12,540 nucleotides of DNA from an uncultured Eubacteriales bacterium (lineage in GTDB: Bacteria; Bacillota_A; Clostridia; Oscillospirales; Oscillospiraceae), in assembly GCA_949747935.1 (NCBI GenBank), contig CATKHE010000089.1, positions 1 through 12,540 on the forward strand. The letters run 5' to 3'. The notes below the pieces were generated by a model. That model was not told where the DNA came from. It ran no database searches and was given only the letters and a program-made list of their open reading frames with translations. Positions 6,351 to 11,973 of this stretch are shown here, piece after piece. The position numbers and the translations under genes were made by a program. Position 1 is the first letter of the stretch, and every line of letters begins with the position of its first letter.

Positions 6351-9300
6351 ATGGGTGAATTGGTTATCCGCAGAAACAGAGGCTTCGCCATCCCCCATTA
6401 TCAGACGGCGAGTAAGGCGGATAAGTCCTCCGGCAGCAGTCAGGCCCCGAGCGTGACCGCCACAGCGGGCTTTACCGTCTCAGAGACCCTGCGTCAGCTG
6501 ATGAGCCGTGTGGCCCAGGCGGAAACCCACACCCGTGAGAGCCGACGCACGCTCCAGACAGGGGAAGCCGTATTGGCCGAGGTACGGGACAGTCTCGGCC
6601 GTATGGCGGAGCTGGCCCGGAGATCCGCTGGCGAGGGAGAGCCCGACCGAACTGCCCTTCAGGAAGAACTGGAGCGCCTATGCGGAGAGGTCGACCGCAT
6701 GATTTCCACCGCCCGCGCCGGCGGCGCACGGCTGTTCCTTGAGGGGGAAATCGGAGACGAATGCGGGGAACTGCCTGACGCCGCCCTGGGAGAGCCCTCC
6801 GCCGGGCAGGAGGAGGCTCCGTCTCTCCCTGACTGGCTGATGAAGGGAATCGTTCAGAACGGCGTGGACCCAAAGCAGCTTCTGACCGCGCTTGGTCTGG
6901 ATTCCACCGCCAGCGGGGCGGATATTCTCGCCGCTCTTGCGGACCACCCTCTGGAGAGCAGCTGGGCCGCGGGCCGTTTGGCCGCTCTGTATCTGGGGGC
7001 GGTCATTGCCGGCGGCGGCTCCCCGGAGGGCGTCGACCCCGCTGAGGCACTGGACGGTCTGCGGCAGCTGCTGGAGCAGACTTCACGGGGCGTCCCGCTG
7101 GACCAGGCCATTGAGCTGCTGACGAATGGTGAATTTATCGGCATTTCGGATTTTCAGGCCCAGTTCACCGGCGGTACGGCCCCCGGCCTTCAGGAGTTTC
7201 TCACCGGCCTGCTCCTTTCCGACAGCGCCGCCCCTCCTTTAGACAACTCCGTCCTCCTGTCCATCCTCGCCGGACTGGAAGGAAACAGCCTGGACCTGAT
7301 GATGGGGCTTTTAACCGCCCTTCAATCTTCTGCCCCCCCTTCCACTCCATCCACAGCCGGCCAGGGGCAGACCGCCGAGATACAGGAGCCTATCGCCCAT
7401 ACCCTTGTGCTGCGGTTTGGAGACCTCCAGGCAGCGGGACGGGATCCTTCCGGACTGTCCTTTCATGCGGCTGAAAGTGCGCTGACCATCTCCGGCGCGG
7501 AGGACGTCGCCATTCAGGGTTCTGGAACCCAGGCCGTTTTAATCACTGGCTCCGGCCAGGTCACCCTCCGGAATCTAACCCTCCCCGAGCTTACTGTCTC
7601 CTCTCAGGAGGCCCGCATTTTCAGCACAGGGACCAGCGTTTTATCCCAGGTGCGGCTTCAGTCGGGCGCGTCCCTCACCTTAGAGGGCAGCGGAATGCTG
7701 AACATACGCTGCTTTCAGGCCGGTGACGGTGGTGCACTGCGGCTGACAGGAGGGGCTGTCATCCTTTCAGAGGGGGAGAAGGACACCTTCGGGTCGCTGA
7801 CCATCCCTGTATTCATAGACGGACCCGTCTCTCTGGCGGCCCAGGCGGTCAGTGTCCGGGATTTCAGCGGCAAACCGCTGGAGCCCTTTGATATCATCTG
7901 GAAAGCTCTGCTCCCTGGCTGGACTGCTGTCAGCTCCATCACAGCTGACGGGAAACAGGTTAAAATGGCCCTCATGAACGGTGATCCCGCCCGCCTCTGG
8001 CTGGCAAAGGGCGACCCCTCCCATGGATATTCCACCCACACCCTTGTTATCCGGGGCAGAGACCAGTCCGGCCGCCCTTTGACCCGGTACGCCTACCTCC
8101 ACTGGAATCAAAGCACCCAGACCTTTGAGGAGATCGCCATGTACCCTAATCCCTTTGCCGTAACAGGCGGCGAGGCTGGCCGGGATTGGATTTATGAGGA
8201 GGAACCTCATACCCTGCGCATTCTGTCTGCCCAAGTAACCGCCATCTCAGGCGGCGCTGGAACCGATACAAACCAGACGCCTTTCAGCGGCAGAATCGCT
8301 TTGGCCGACGGTATTGGCTCCGTAGAGCTGTCTCTGTGCGGCGTAGTTTGCCAGGTGACCTCCGGCCGGGCCCTCGATTTGGGACGCGCGAACGAGGTGA
8401 CATTGATCCTGGAAAACGGAACCCGCAATTGTTTTGAAAGCGGCGCGGGCTGTGCGGGAATCTCCCTGGGCGAAGGCACCTCTGTATGTATTGACCGCGC
8501 CCGTACACACAGCGGCAGCGAAGACGACGGGATACTCACTGTTTCCGGGGGTGCTGGCGGCGCCGGAATCGGGCGTGACTGCAACGCCGGCCGGGAGCGA
8601 AGCGGCCATATACTGATCCGCGGCGGGGTGATCACGGCCGCCGGAACTGGCGGCGGGGCCGGCATCGGTGCTGGAAAACGAGGAGCCCTGGGGACTATTT
8701 TGATTGTTGGCGGAACGGTCGTCTCTACTGGGGGCGCCGGCGGAGGCGCCGGCATCGGTGGAGCCGTGGGTGCTCCAGTGGGCGACATCAGCATCCGCGG
8801 CGGCTCCATAACCGCTGCCGCTGTCTACCACGCTGCCGCCATTGGTGCCGGCGTCCAGGGGGAGTGCGGCGACATTCTAATTACCGGAACTGCCCGCATC
8901 GTGAAGGCGCTGGGGGGCAATCCCGGCGCAGATATCGGAGCGTGTCTGTTCGGTGGCTGCGGCAGCGTCGTCATATCCGGCGCCGCCGACATTGGAGGCG
9001 CTCGGCTGTGGACACGACCGGGAATCTCCCTTCGCATGGGCGAGGACACAGTGACCCTGCCCCAATTTCGTCTCTCCTCCGCGGCCCTGCGGCTGAACAG
9101 GCTGCGCGTATCCACCCGGGAGGATGCCCGAGCCGCCAAGCCTGTTATCGAGGCCGGTCAGCGCCTGATTTCCCGAATTCAGATGGCCTACAGCTCCCTG
9201 TATGCCCAGTTGGAACAGAGCTCCACCGCCATTTACAGTGTCCAACGATATTTCACCCCGGCGGAGGGCCTGGTGCGGGACACCGACGAGGCCGGCAGTC

Positions 9301-9389
9301 TGCTGGACGGCATTTTGCTCCACTCTTCCCAGGCAATCCGTACCCATAACAAGCGCGGCGCCGAGGACCCAAGACAATTCCTGCAATAG
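6351..9389 (+). CDS. Giant flagellin-like protein with a large beta-repeat insertion
   Basis: The 1012-residue product has flagellin-like ends. Residues ~42-131 resemble the flagellin D1 helices (SETLRQL, LQTGEAVLAEVRDSLGRM, LQEELERLCGEVDRMI, then GGARLFLEG). Residues ~904-1012 resemble the C-terminal D1/D0 region (LRVSTREDA, YSSLYAQLEQS, LVRDTDEAGSLLDGIL, HSSQAIR, DPRQFLQ). Between them lie a helical, leucine/alanine-rich domain (~160-330), beta-rich segments (~348-490 and ~560-730) and five AGIG glycine-rich repeats (~733-885). The usual N-terminal D0 start (MRINxN, SSGLRIN) is missing, replaced by about 40 residues rich in Ser, Ala and Thr. There is no Sec signal peptide, as expected for flagellar export. 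AAAGGAGG (6335-6342) precedes ATG 6351 by 8 bases. Flagellar filament variant or fT3SS-exported adhesin is inferred; no other flagellar gene is in the window. Confidence 0.85.
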   Translation: MGELVIRRNRGFAIPHYQTASKADKSSGSSQAPSVTATAGFTVSETLRQLMSRVAQAETHTRESRRTLQTGEAVLAEVRDSLGRMAELARRSAGEGEPDRTALQEELERLCGEVDRMISTARAGGARLFLEGEIGDECGELPDAALGEPSAGQEEAPSLPDWLMKGIVQNGVDPKQLLTALGLDSTASGADILAALADHPLESSWAAGRLAALYLGAVIAGGGSPEGVDPAEALDGLRQLLEQTSRGVPLDQAIELLTNGEFIGISDFQAQFTGGTAPGLQEFLTGLLLSDSAAPPLDNSVLLSILAGLEGNSLDLMMGLLTALQSSAPPSTPSTAGQGQTAEIQEPIAHTLVLRFGDLQAAGRDPSGLSFHAAESALTISGAEDVAIQGSGTQAVLITGSGQVTLRNLTLPELTVSSQEARIFSTGTSVLSQVRLQSGASLTLEGSGMLNIRCFQAGDGGALRLTGGAVILSEGEKDTFGSLTIPVFIDGPVSLAAQAVSVRDFSGKPLEPFDIIWKALLPGWTAVSSITADGKQVKMALMNGDPARLWLAKGDPSHGYSTHTLVIRGRDQSGRPLTRYAYLHWNQSTQTFEEIAMYPNPFAVTGGEAGRDWIYEEEPHTLRILSAQVTAISGGAGTDTNQTPFSGRIALADGIGSVELSLCGVVCQVTSGRALDLGRANEVTLILENGTRNCFESGAGCAGISLGEGTSVCIDRARTHSGSEDDGILTVSGGAGGAGIGRDCNAGRERSGHILIRGGVITAAGTGGGAGIGAGKRGALGTILIVGGTVVSTGGAGGGAGIGGAVGAPVGDISIRGGSITAAAVYHAAAIGAGVQGECGDILITGTARIVKALGGNPGADIGACLFGGCGSVVISGAADIGGARLWTRPGISLRMGEDTVTLPQFRLSSAALRLNRLRVSTREDARAAKPVIEAGQRLISRIQMAYSSLYAQLEQSSTAIYSVQRYFTPAEGLVRDTDEAGSLLDGILLHSSQAIRTHNKRGAEDPRQFLQ
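8547..9005 (+). repeat. Five tandem glycine-rich repeats within the flagellin-like protein
   Basis: The motif AGIG (or AAIG, ADIG) recurs at residues 738, 770, 800, 829 and 860, spacing 29-32. Each unit has the form GGxGAGIG, a variable loop, GxIxIxGGxITAxG. This pattern is typical of short beta-helix-like repeats in Firmicute surface proteins. The repeats have diverged at DNA level, so recent slippage is not indicated. Confidence 0.8.
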
Positions 9390-9452
9390 AAATCAAAAAA
9401 ACCCTGCTCTCACAGGTGTACGGAACCAGTAAAAACAGACAATAGACAAAAG

Positions 9453-9488
9453 CCCCCTGATGTAGAAAAATAAGACTACATGAGGGGG
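9453..9488 (+). promoter_or_regulatory. Inverted repeat covering the orfA ribosome-binding site
   Basis: CCCCCT-G-ATGTAG (9453-9465) pairs with CTACAT-G-AGGGGG (9476-9488) around a 10-base A-rich loop, with a single G-G mismatch. The right arm contains the GAGGGGG ribosome site of orfA (ATG 9498). Read-through transcripts would therefore fold and hide it. Confidence 0.65.
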
Positions 9489-9497
9489 TGTTATTAT

Positions 9498-9743
9498 ATG
9501 GCAAGGAAATACCAACACACGCTGGAGCTATTGCCGCAAATCAAAGAGATGCTGGCAAAAGGGATGATGCAAAACAGGTGGAGGATGCGTTTGGGATGAG
9601 CGGGTATAGGCTGGCACATGGGTTACTGAAACGGGAACGCAAGAAAGAAGGGCAAGGGATACCAAAGTCACGAGGGCTCAAGCCGCAAAAGATTGGCGGA
9701 ATACAAGTACGAAAATAAGCGATTGCGGATGGAGAATGAGTGA
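9498..9743 (+). pseudogene. IS3-family transposase OrfA, frameshifted
   Basis: OrfA is the helix-turn-helix DNA-binding subunit of IS3-type transposases. Frame 1 from ATG 9498 reads MARKYQHTLELLPQIKEMLA and stops at 9597. The natural continuation KQVEDAFGMSGYRLAHGLLK is in another frame, with the shift at about 9572 (one base missing in an AAAA run). A second shift at about 9690 is needed to read LAEYKYENKRLRMENE, which ends at TGA 9741 before the usual ENELLRDFL tail. Two frameshifts and loss of most of orfB make it inactive. The family call is based on the recognisable RxRMENE end and LLxRER features. Confidence 0.82.
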
Positions 9744-9773
9744 GGCCAAGCGTAAAATATCAGGTCCTTCACC

Positions 9774-9938
9774 TTATACCACGTTGATGAAACGTCGGTT
9801 ATCCTGGGCAATTCCTCCCCACTGGCCACGTTGCCCTGGCAAATGTGGTTCAAGCAACGCCCGCACTTTATCATTTATGTCATGTCTGTGATAAGAAGCT
9901 TCCTTCATTCTTGCCCCTGTCTTTTCGGATATTTCCAT
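9774..9938 (-). pseudogene. IS5-family transposase, N-terminal fragment
   Basis: On the minus strand ATG 9938 opens a 54-codon frame containing KVRALLEPHLPGQRGQWGG and DNRRFINVV, then TAA. This is the typical start of IS5-group (IS427-like) DDE transposases, which normally continue with WILRTGAPWRDLP; that part and the DDE residues are gone. The fragment abuts the IS3 remnant at about 9774-9779, so one element cut into the other or both were joined by deletion. Confidence 0.75.
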
Positions 9939-9958
9939 TCTATCACAATCCCTTTATC

Positions 9959-9989
9959 TTATGTAGACAATTATAGTATAACTACATAA
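9959..9989. repeat. Inverted repeat TTATGTAG / CTACATAA
   Basis: Perfect 8-base arms (9959-9966 and 9982-9989) flank a 15-base A/T-rich centre. It stands just upstream of the IS5 fragment's start and resembles the inner arms of the IS3 leader hairpin at 9460-9481 (ATGTAG/CTACAT). Function unknown; it may be an insertion-sequence end. Confidence 0.45.
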
Positions 9990-10057
9990 CAAAATGTTAT
10001 TTTTGGATTTGCTTTTTGTCGATAACGTCATGATAGTAAATCAACAAAATTTTTCTC

Positions 10058-10086
10058 TTGCAAAATGCGGCAGAGTACGGTATAAT
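10058..10086 (+). promoter_or_regulatory. Strong sigma-A promoter of tRNA-Gly
   Basis: TTGCAA (10058-10063), 17-base spacer, TATAAT (10081-10086). The tRNA starts 17 bases after the -10. Confidence 0.85.
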
Positions 10087-10103
10087 ATAAAAATAAGAGA
10101 TGT

Positions 10104-10177
10104 GCAGGTGTAGTTCAATGGCAGAATGTCAGCTTCCCAAGCTGAACACGAGGGTTCGATTCCCTTCACCTGCTCCA
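10104..10177 (+). tRNA. tRNA-Gly (anticodon CCC)
   Basis: A complete cloverleaf: acceptor arms GCAGGTG (10104-10110) and CACCTGC (10167-10173), anticodon stem TCAGC/GCTGA around TTCCCAA giving CCC, T-arm GAGGG-TTCGATT-CCCTT, discriminator U73 as expected for glycine, and an encoded CCA (10175-10177). It reads GGG codons. tRNA genes are common integration targets, and the surrounding recombination debris fits that. It looks intact with its own promoter and terminator. Confidence 0.97.
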
Positions 10178-10183
10178 TTGTAG

Positions 10184-10223
10184 AAAAAACCTGCGTTTAA
10201 CGATAGTTATACGCAGGTTTTTT
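10184..10223 (+). terminator. Intrinsic terminator of tRNA-Gly
   Basis: A perfect 13-bp stem, AAAAAACCTGCGT (10184-10196) with ACGCAGGTTTTTT (10211-10223), with a T-run at the end, begins 6 bases after the CCA. Confidence 0.92.
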
Positions 10224-10292
10224 CGTTTGCCATAAAATTATATAAAAACTCAATTCATATTTGTCTATAATTAAAAATTGGCAGAGGCCGGC

Positions 10293-10332
10293 AAGCAGAT
10301 TTGAGGAGATTTAATCTCCTTTAAACCTGCTT
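10293..10332. repeat. Long imperfect inverted repeat
   Basis: AAGCAGATTTGAGGAGAT (10293-10310) is nearly complementary to ATCTCCTTTAAACCTGCTT (10314-10332), with a 3-base loop and one bulge plus mismatches, followed by TTATTT. It lies where the serine recombinase fragment becomes open. It may be a weak terminator or a junction relic. Confidence 0.5.
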
Positions 10333-10340
10333 TTATTTAT

Positions 10341-10649
10341 GTTTTAGAAGAGGAAAGGGCAGATGTTGTCCGCAGCATATTTGAGGATTATCTTGCAGGA
10401 GCCAGCTTGGGGAAAATAGTTGATATGCTCTTTGTGAAGGGCATGGCTTCTCCGACTGGAAATACCAAATGGTTCAGGGCGGCTGTTGATAAGGTCCTGA
10501 CCAATAAGAAATATATCCCAATTGTCGGTGTAAGCGAGTACACGGATGCTCAATTCGAAAGGGGGCGCCGGTGTAATGTGGATTATGATAAAGCTGGGCA
10601 TCCGAGGAAATCGACTAGATACCAATCTCCTTCCCTAGAAATGGAATGA
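10341..10649 (+). pseudogene. Large serine recombinase, internal/C-terminal fragment
   Basis: The reading frame matches the recombinase domain that follows the catalytic resolvase domain in large serine integrases: EEERADVVRSIFEDYLAG, then LGKIVDMLFVKGM, TPTG-like SPTGNTKWF, VDKVLTNKKYIPIVG, and RCNVDYDKAGHPRKSTRY. The N-terminal catalytic domain with its serine is absent; the frame is closed by a stop at 10302. The C-terminal coiled-coil region is cut by TGA at 10647. Such recombinases move ICEs and phages, and this copy is dead. An ATG at 10407 could start a short peptide but has no convincing ribosome site. Confidence 0.82.
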
Positions 10650-10675
10650 AGCTGTACAAGTCCTGTTCTTTCTGA

Positions 10676-10939
10676 TATACTTGCAGAAAAAGGGAGAATG
10701 GGATCATAGCAGAGGAAGAAATCGGCGAACTCTACGCACGATTGGCGTTTCGGTATGAGTTTTCGATTGATTCGCTTTTAGCGAGACGAATCATAGATGT
10801 CGGCACTGCCACTACATCGAGAGAAAAGTTTTATGATTCGCTGAATGAAGAAAAGCTACGAGCATCTACAAAAATTAGGGACTACTATGAAACTATGCGC
10901 CTATACATGAGACTGATGACCAGCAAGGATTGCGTTTGA
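10676..10939 (+). pseudogene. Unrecognised coding fragment (about 87 codons)
   Basis: An open frame from just after a TGA at 10673 to TGA 10937 reads a highly charged, probably helical sequence including EEEIGELYARLAFRYEF and LNEEKLRASTKIRDYYETM. I do not recognise the family. There is no good start codon with a ribosome site; only a TTG at 10742 is available. The end overlaps the broken end of xis on the other strand at 10930-10939. It is most likely the C-terminal part of a mobile-element gene truncated at both sides. It could also be chance. Confidence 0.35.
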
Positions 10940-11091
10940 TCTGGATGCGGTTGCCATTCATTATCAGCCCGTTGACGTCCAGGTTTTCCGCCAGTTTCCG
11001 CAGCTTCTATTCCCCGATGCGGAAATACTTGGCTGCTTCCTCAATGGTCAGCGTGTACTTTTCCCCAATGGGCCACATCAGGATAACTCAT
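10930..11091 (-). pseudogene. xis: Tn916-type excisionase (Xis), broken
   Basis: Xis is a small winged-helix DNA-bending protein that drives excision of Tn916-like conjugative transposons. On the minus strand ATG 11091 begins MSYPDV. After an insertion near 11075 the sequence continues in another frame as EKYTLTIEEAAKYFRIGE, has an in-frame TAG (11007-11009) where Asn is usual, then KLRKLAEN and GLIMNGNRIQIKR. It is truncated at about 10930, losing the usual KQFEKIID end and the integrase gene that should follow. A frameshift, a nonsense codon and a truncation make it dead. Confidence 0.85.
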
Positions 11092-11268
11092 ACGCCCGCC
11101 CCTCCTTTCGGCGTGACCACATATTCCACGCCGGGGCGCTGGCCGCAGTAGACGCAGACCTCCTTTTCAGCCTGTCCCGGCGCGGCCTCCCGCAAAGCAA
11201 AGCACCTGTGCCACGAAAAGCGTCAGCACAAGTGCCGCACAAACGAAGAACAGGTGAAGGGTTTTCTA
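11088..11268 (-). pseudogene. Small exported or membrane protein preceding xis, broken
   Basis: On the minus strand a hydrophobic segment LHLFFVCAALVLTLFVAQV (a likely signal peptide or anchor) is followed, after a one-base shift near 11190, by EAAPGQAEKEVCVYCGQRPG and VEYVVTPKGGAGV. Its TGA overlaps the xis ATG (ATGA), showing ancestral coupling. The expected ATG reads ATAG (11265-11268), so the start is lost as well. A CxxC pair (VCVYCG) is visible. Function unknown. Confidence 0.55.
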
Positions 11269-11310
11269 TCGCCCTCCACTTGTTTCCTCACTCAAACGCT
11301 AAAAGTATAG

Positions 11311-11715
11311 TCACCCTTGAAAAATTTCTTTGAGATTTTTGAGCGCTATATCCACACTGAATTTCACAGCTCTTTTTGTGTATCCCTCCATATCCGCAAT
11401 CTGCTCGTATATAAACTCCCCAAAGCAGTACAACATCAGCCAGCGGTCGAGGCTGTAATTGGACAGCTTGATCGCGTTTTTCTTATCGGTCTTGGCCCGC
11501 CGCAGGCTGTTGTTCCCATAACCATACACCAGCATGGCGTTCACTACGGAGACATAAAACCCAGAATCGTAAAGGAAATTGGCCACTGAAAGGTGATAGT
11601 TCCCCATGGCCTCCATCACTATGCAGTTTTCGCCATAGGCAGAAACGGAGACGAGTGGACTTTGCGACGACATGCTGCTGAGTTCACGCCTGAGGAAGTT
11701 CGACGAGGTGCTCAA
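11311..11715 (-). pseudogene. Chimeric remnant: IS110 transposase fragment fused to a sigma-like HTH tail
   Basis: This 134-codon open frame is made of pieces. Residues ~29-92 (11631-11440) match the DEDD domain of IS110-family transposases: IVMEAMGNYH with its Glu, VSVVNAMLVYGYGNNSLRR, and KTDKKNAIKL. The last motif normally reads TDKxDA; here the final catalytic Asp is Asn80. Residues ~97-134 (FGEFIYEQIADMEGYTKR then AVKFSVDIALKNLKEIF) instead resemble the region 4 helix-turn-helix of sigma-70-like regulators found next to xis in Tn916-type elements. Residues 1-28 have no recognised relation. The N-terminal catalytic Asp and the whole C-terminal domain of IS110 are missing. The sigma assignment is by pattern only. 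Confidence 0.7.
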
Positions 11716-11791
11716 CGCCCTGCCGCCGGATAAGCGGGAGGGTGCGGCAGCGCTCGCCGGACTGAAATACTGGCGGTATTTTCTAATTTAA
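11639..11791 (+). pseudogene. Unrecognised C-terminal coding fragment
   Basis: A plus-strand frame open from after TAG 11636 to TAA 11789 reads LLSSRLRKFDEVLNALPPDK and then REGAAALAGLKYWRYFLI. Composition and codon use look protein-like and GC-rich, unlike the flanking DNA. I do not recognise the family. It abuts the IS110 fragment at about 11640-11655 and has no start codon with a ribosome site. Confidence 0.35.
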
Positions 11792-11913
11792 TGTGATGTG
11801 GGCCTGTTGGCCGGAGTATACCTTGACCGCCTGTGAGATGAGGTCTGCCCCCTGTCCGATACATGAGCCATAAAGCCGTAATTCAAAGCGATGTCAAGGG
11901 CGAGTTTTGACAG
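11783..11913 (-). other. Possible decayed coding fragment upstream of hsdM
   Basis: The minus strand can be read as LSKLALDIALNYGFMAHVS and, after a shift near 11855, as GADLISQAVKVYSGQQAHI and a stop at 11783. This is weak evidence of a broken gene, and no family is recognised. Apart from this and the hsdM promoter the 11792-11973 gap shows nothing. Confidence 0.2.
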
Positions 11914-11938
11914 CGCAGAACGTCGAAATTACTATAAT
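11907..11938 (+). promoter_or_regulatory. Possible promoter of the hsdM-hflX chimera
   Basis: A consensus TTGACA (11907-11912) and a consensus TATAAT (11933-11938) face the gene, but the spacer is 20 bases instead of about 17. The start codon lies 35 bases after the -10. The spacing makes it weak or in need of an activator. Confidence 0.4.
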
Positions 11939-11973
11939 ATGAAAGTATTTATAAGCAGAGAGAGGGAAGTATT

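Larger units (their letters stand above)
9417..9773 (+). mobile_element. Remnant of an IS3-family insertion sequence (left part)
   Basis: A possible left end TGTACGGAACCA (9417) resembles the common IS3-group end TGTACTGACCCC. It is followed by an inverted repeat, a broken orfA, and the first residues of orfB from GTG 9740 (VRPSVKYQVLH), after which the reading frame meets a foreign junction at about 9774. The element lies only 27 bases after the flagellin-like gene and may have displaced its terminator, since no hairpin with a T-tract is seen there. No right end is found. Confidence 0.7.

Noticed and set aside
8207..8831. Two long proline- or serine-rich minus-strand frames opposite the glycine repeats
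   Set aside because: Expected complement of GGC/GCC-rich repeat codons; no start context and no recognisable domain.
9766..9774. CCTTCACCT, a direct 9-base match to the tRNA-Gly 3' end, considered as a duplicated attachment site
   Set aside because: It falls in the orfB remnant of the IS3 element and is too short to be meaningful.
10930..11151. Plus-strand 73-codon frame
   Set aside because: It is the complement of the xis remnant and reads as low-complexity Phe/Ser/Pro sequence.
11251..11261. CAGGTGAAGGG, an inverted 11-base match to the 3' end of tRNA-Gly, considered as an att site
   Set aside because: It is in inverted orientation, short, and lies within the ancestral coding part of the broken gene before xis; no direct repeat of the tRNA end was found.
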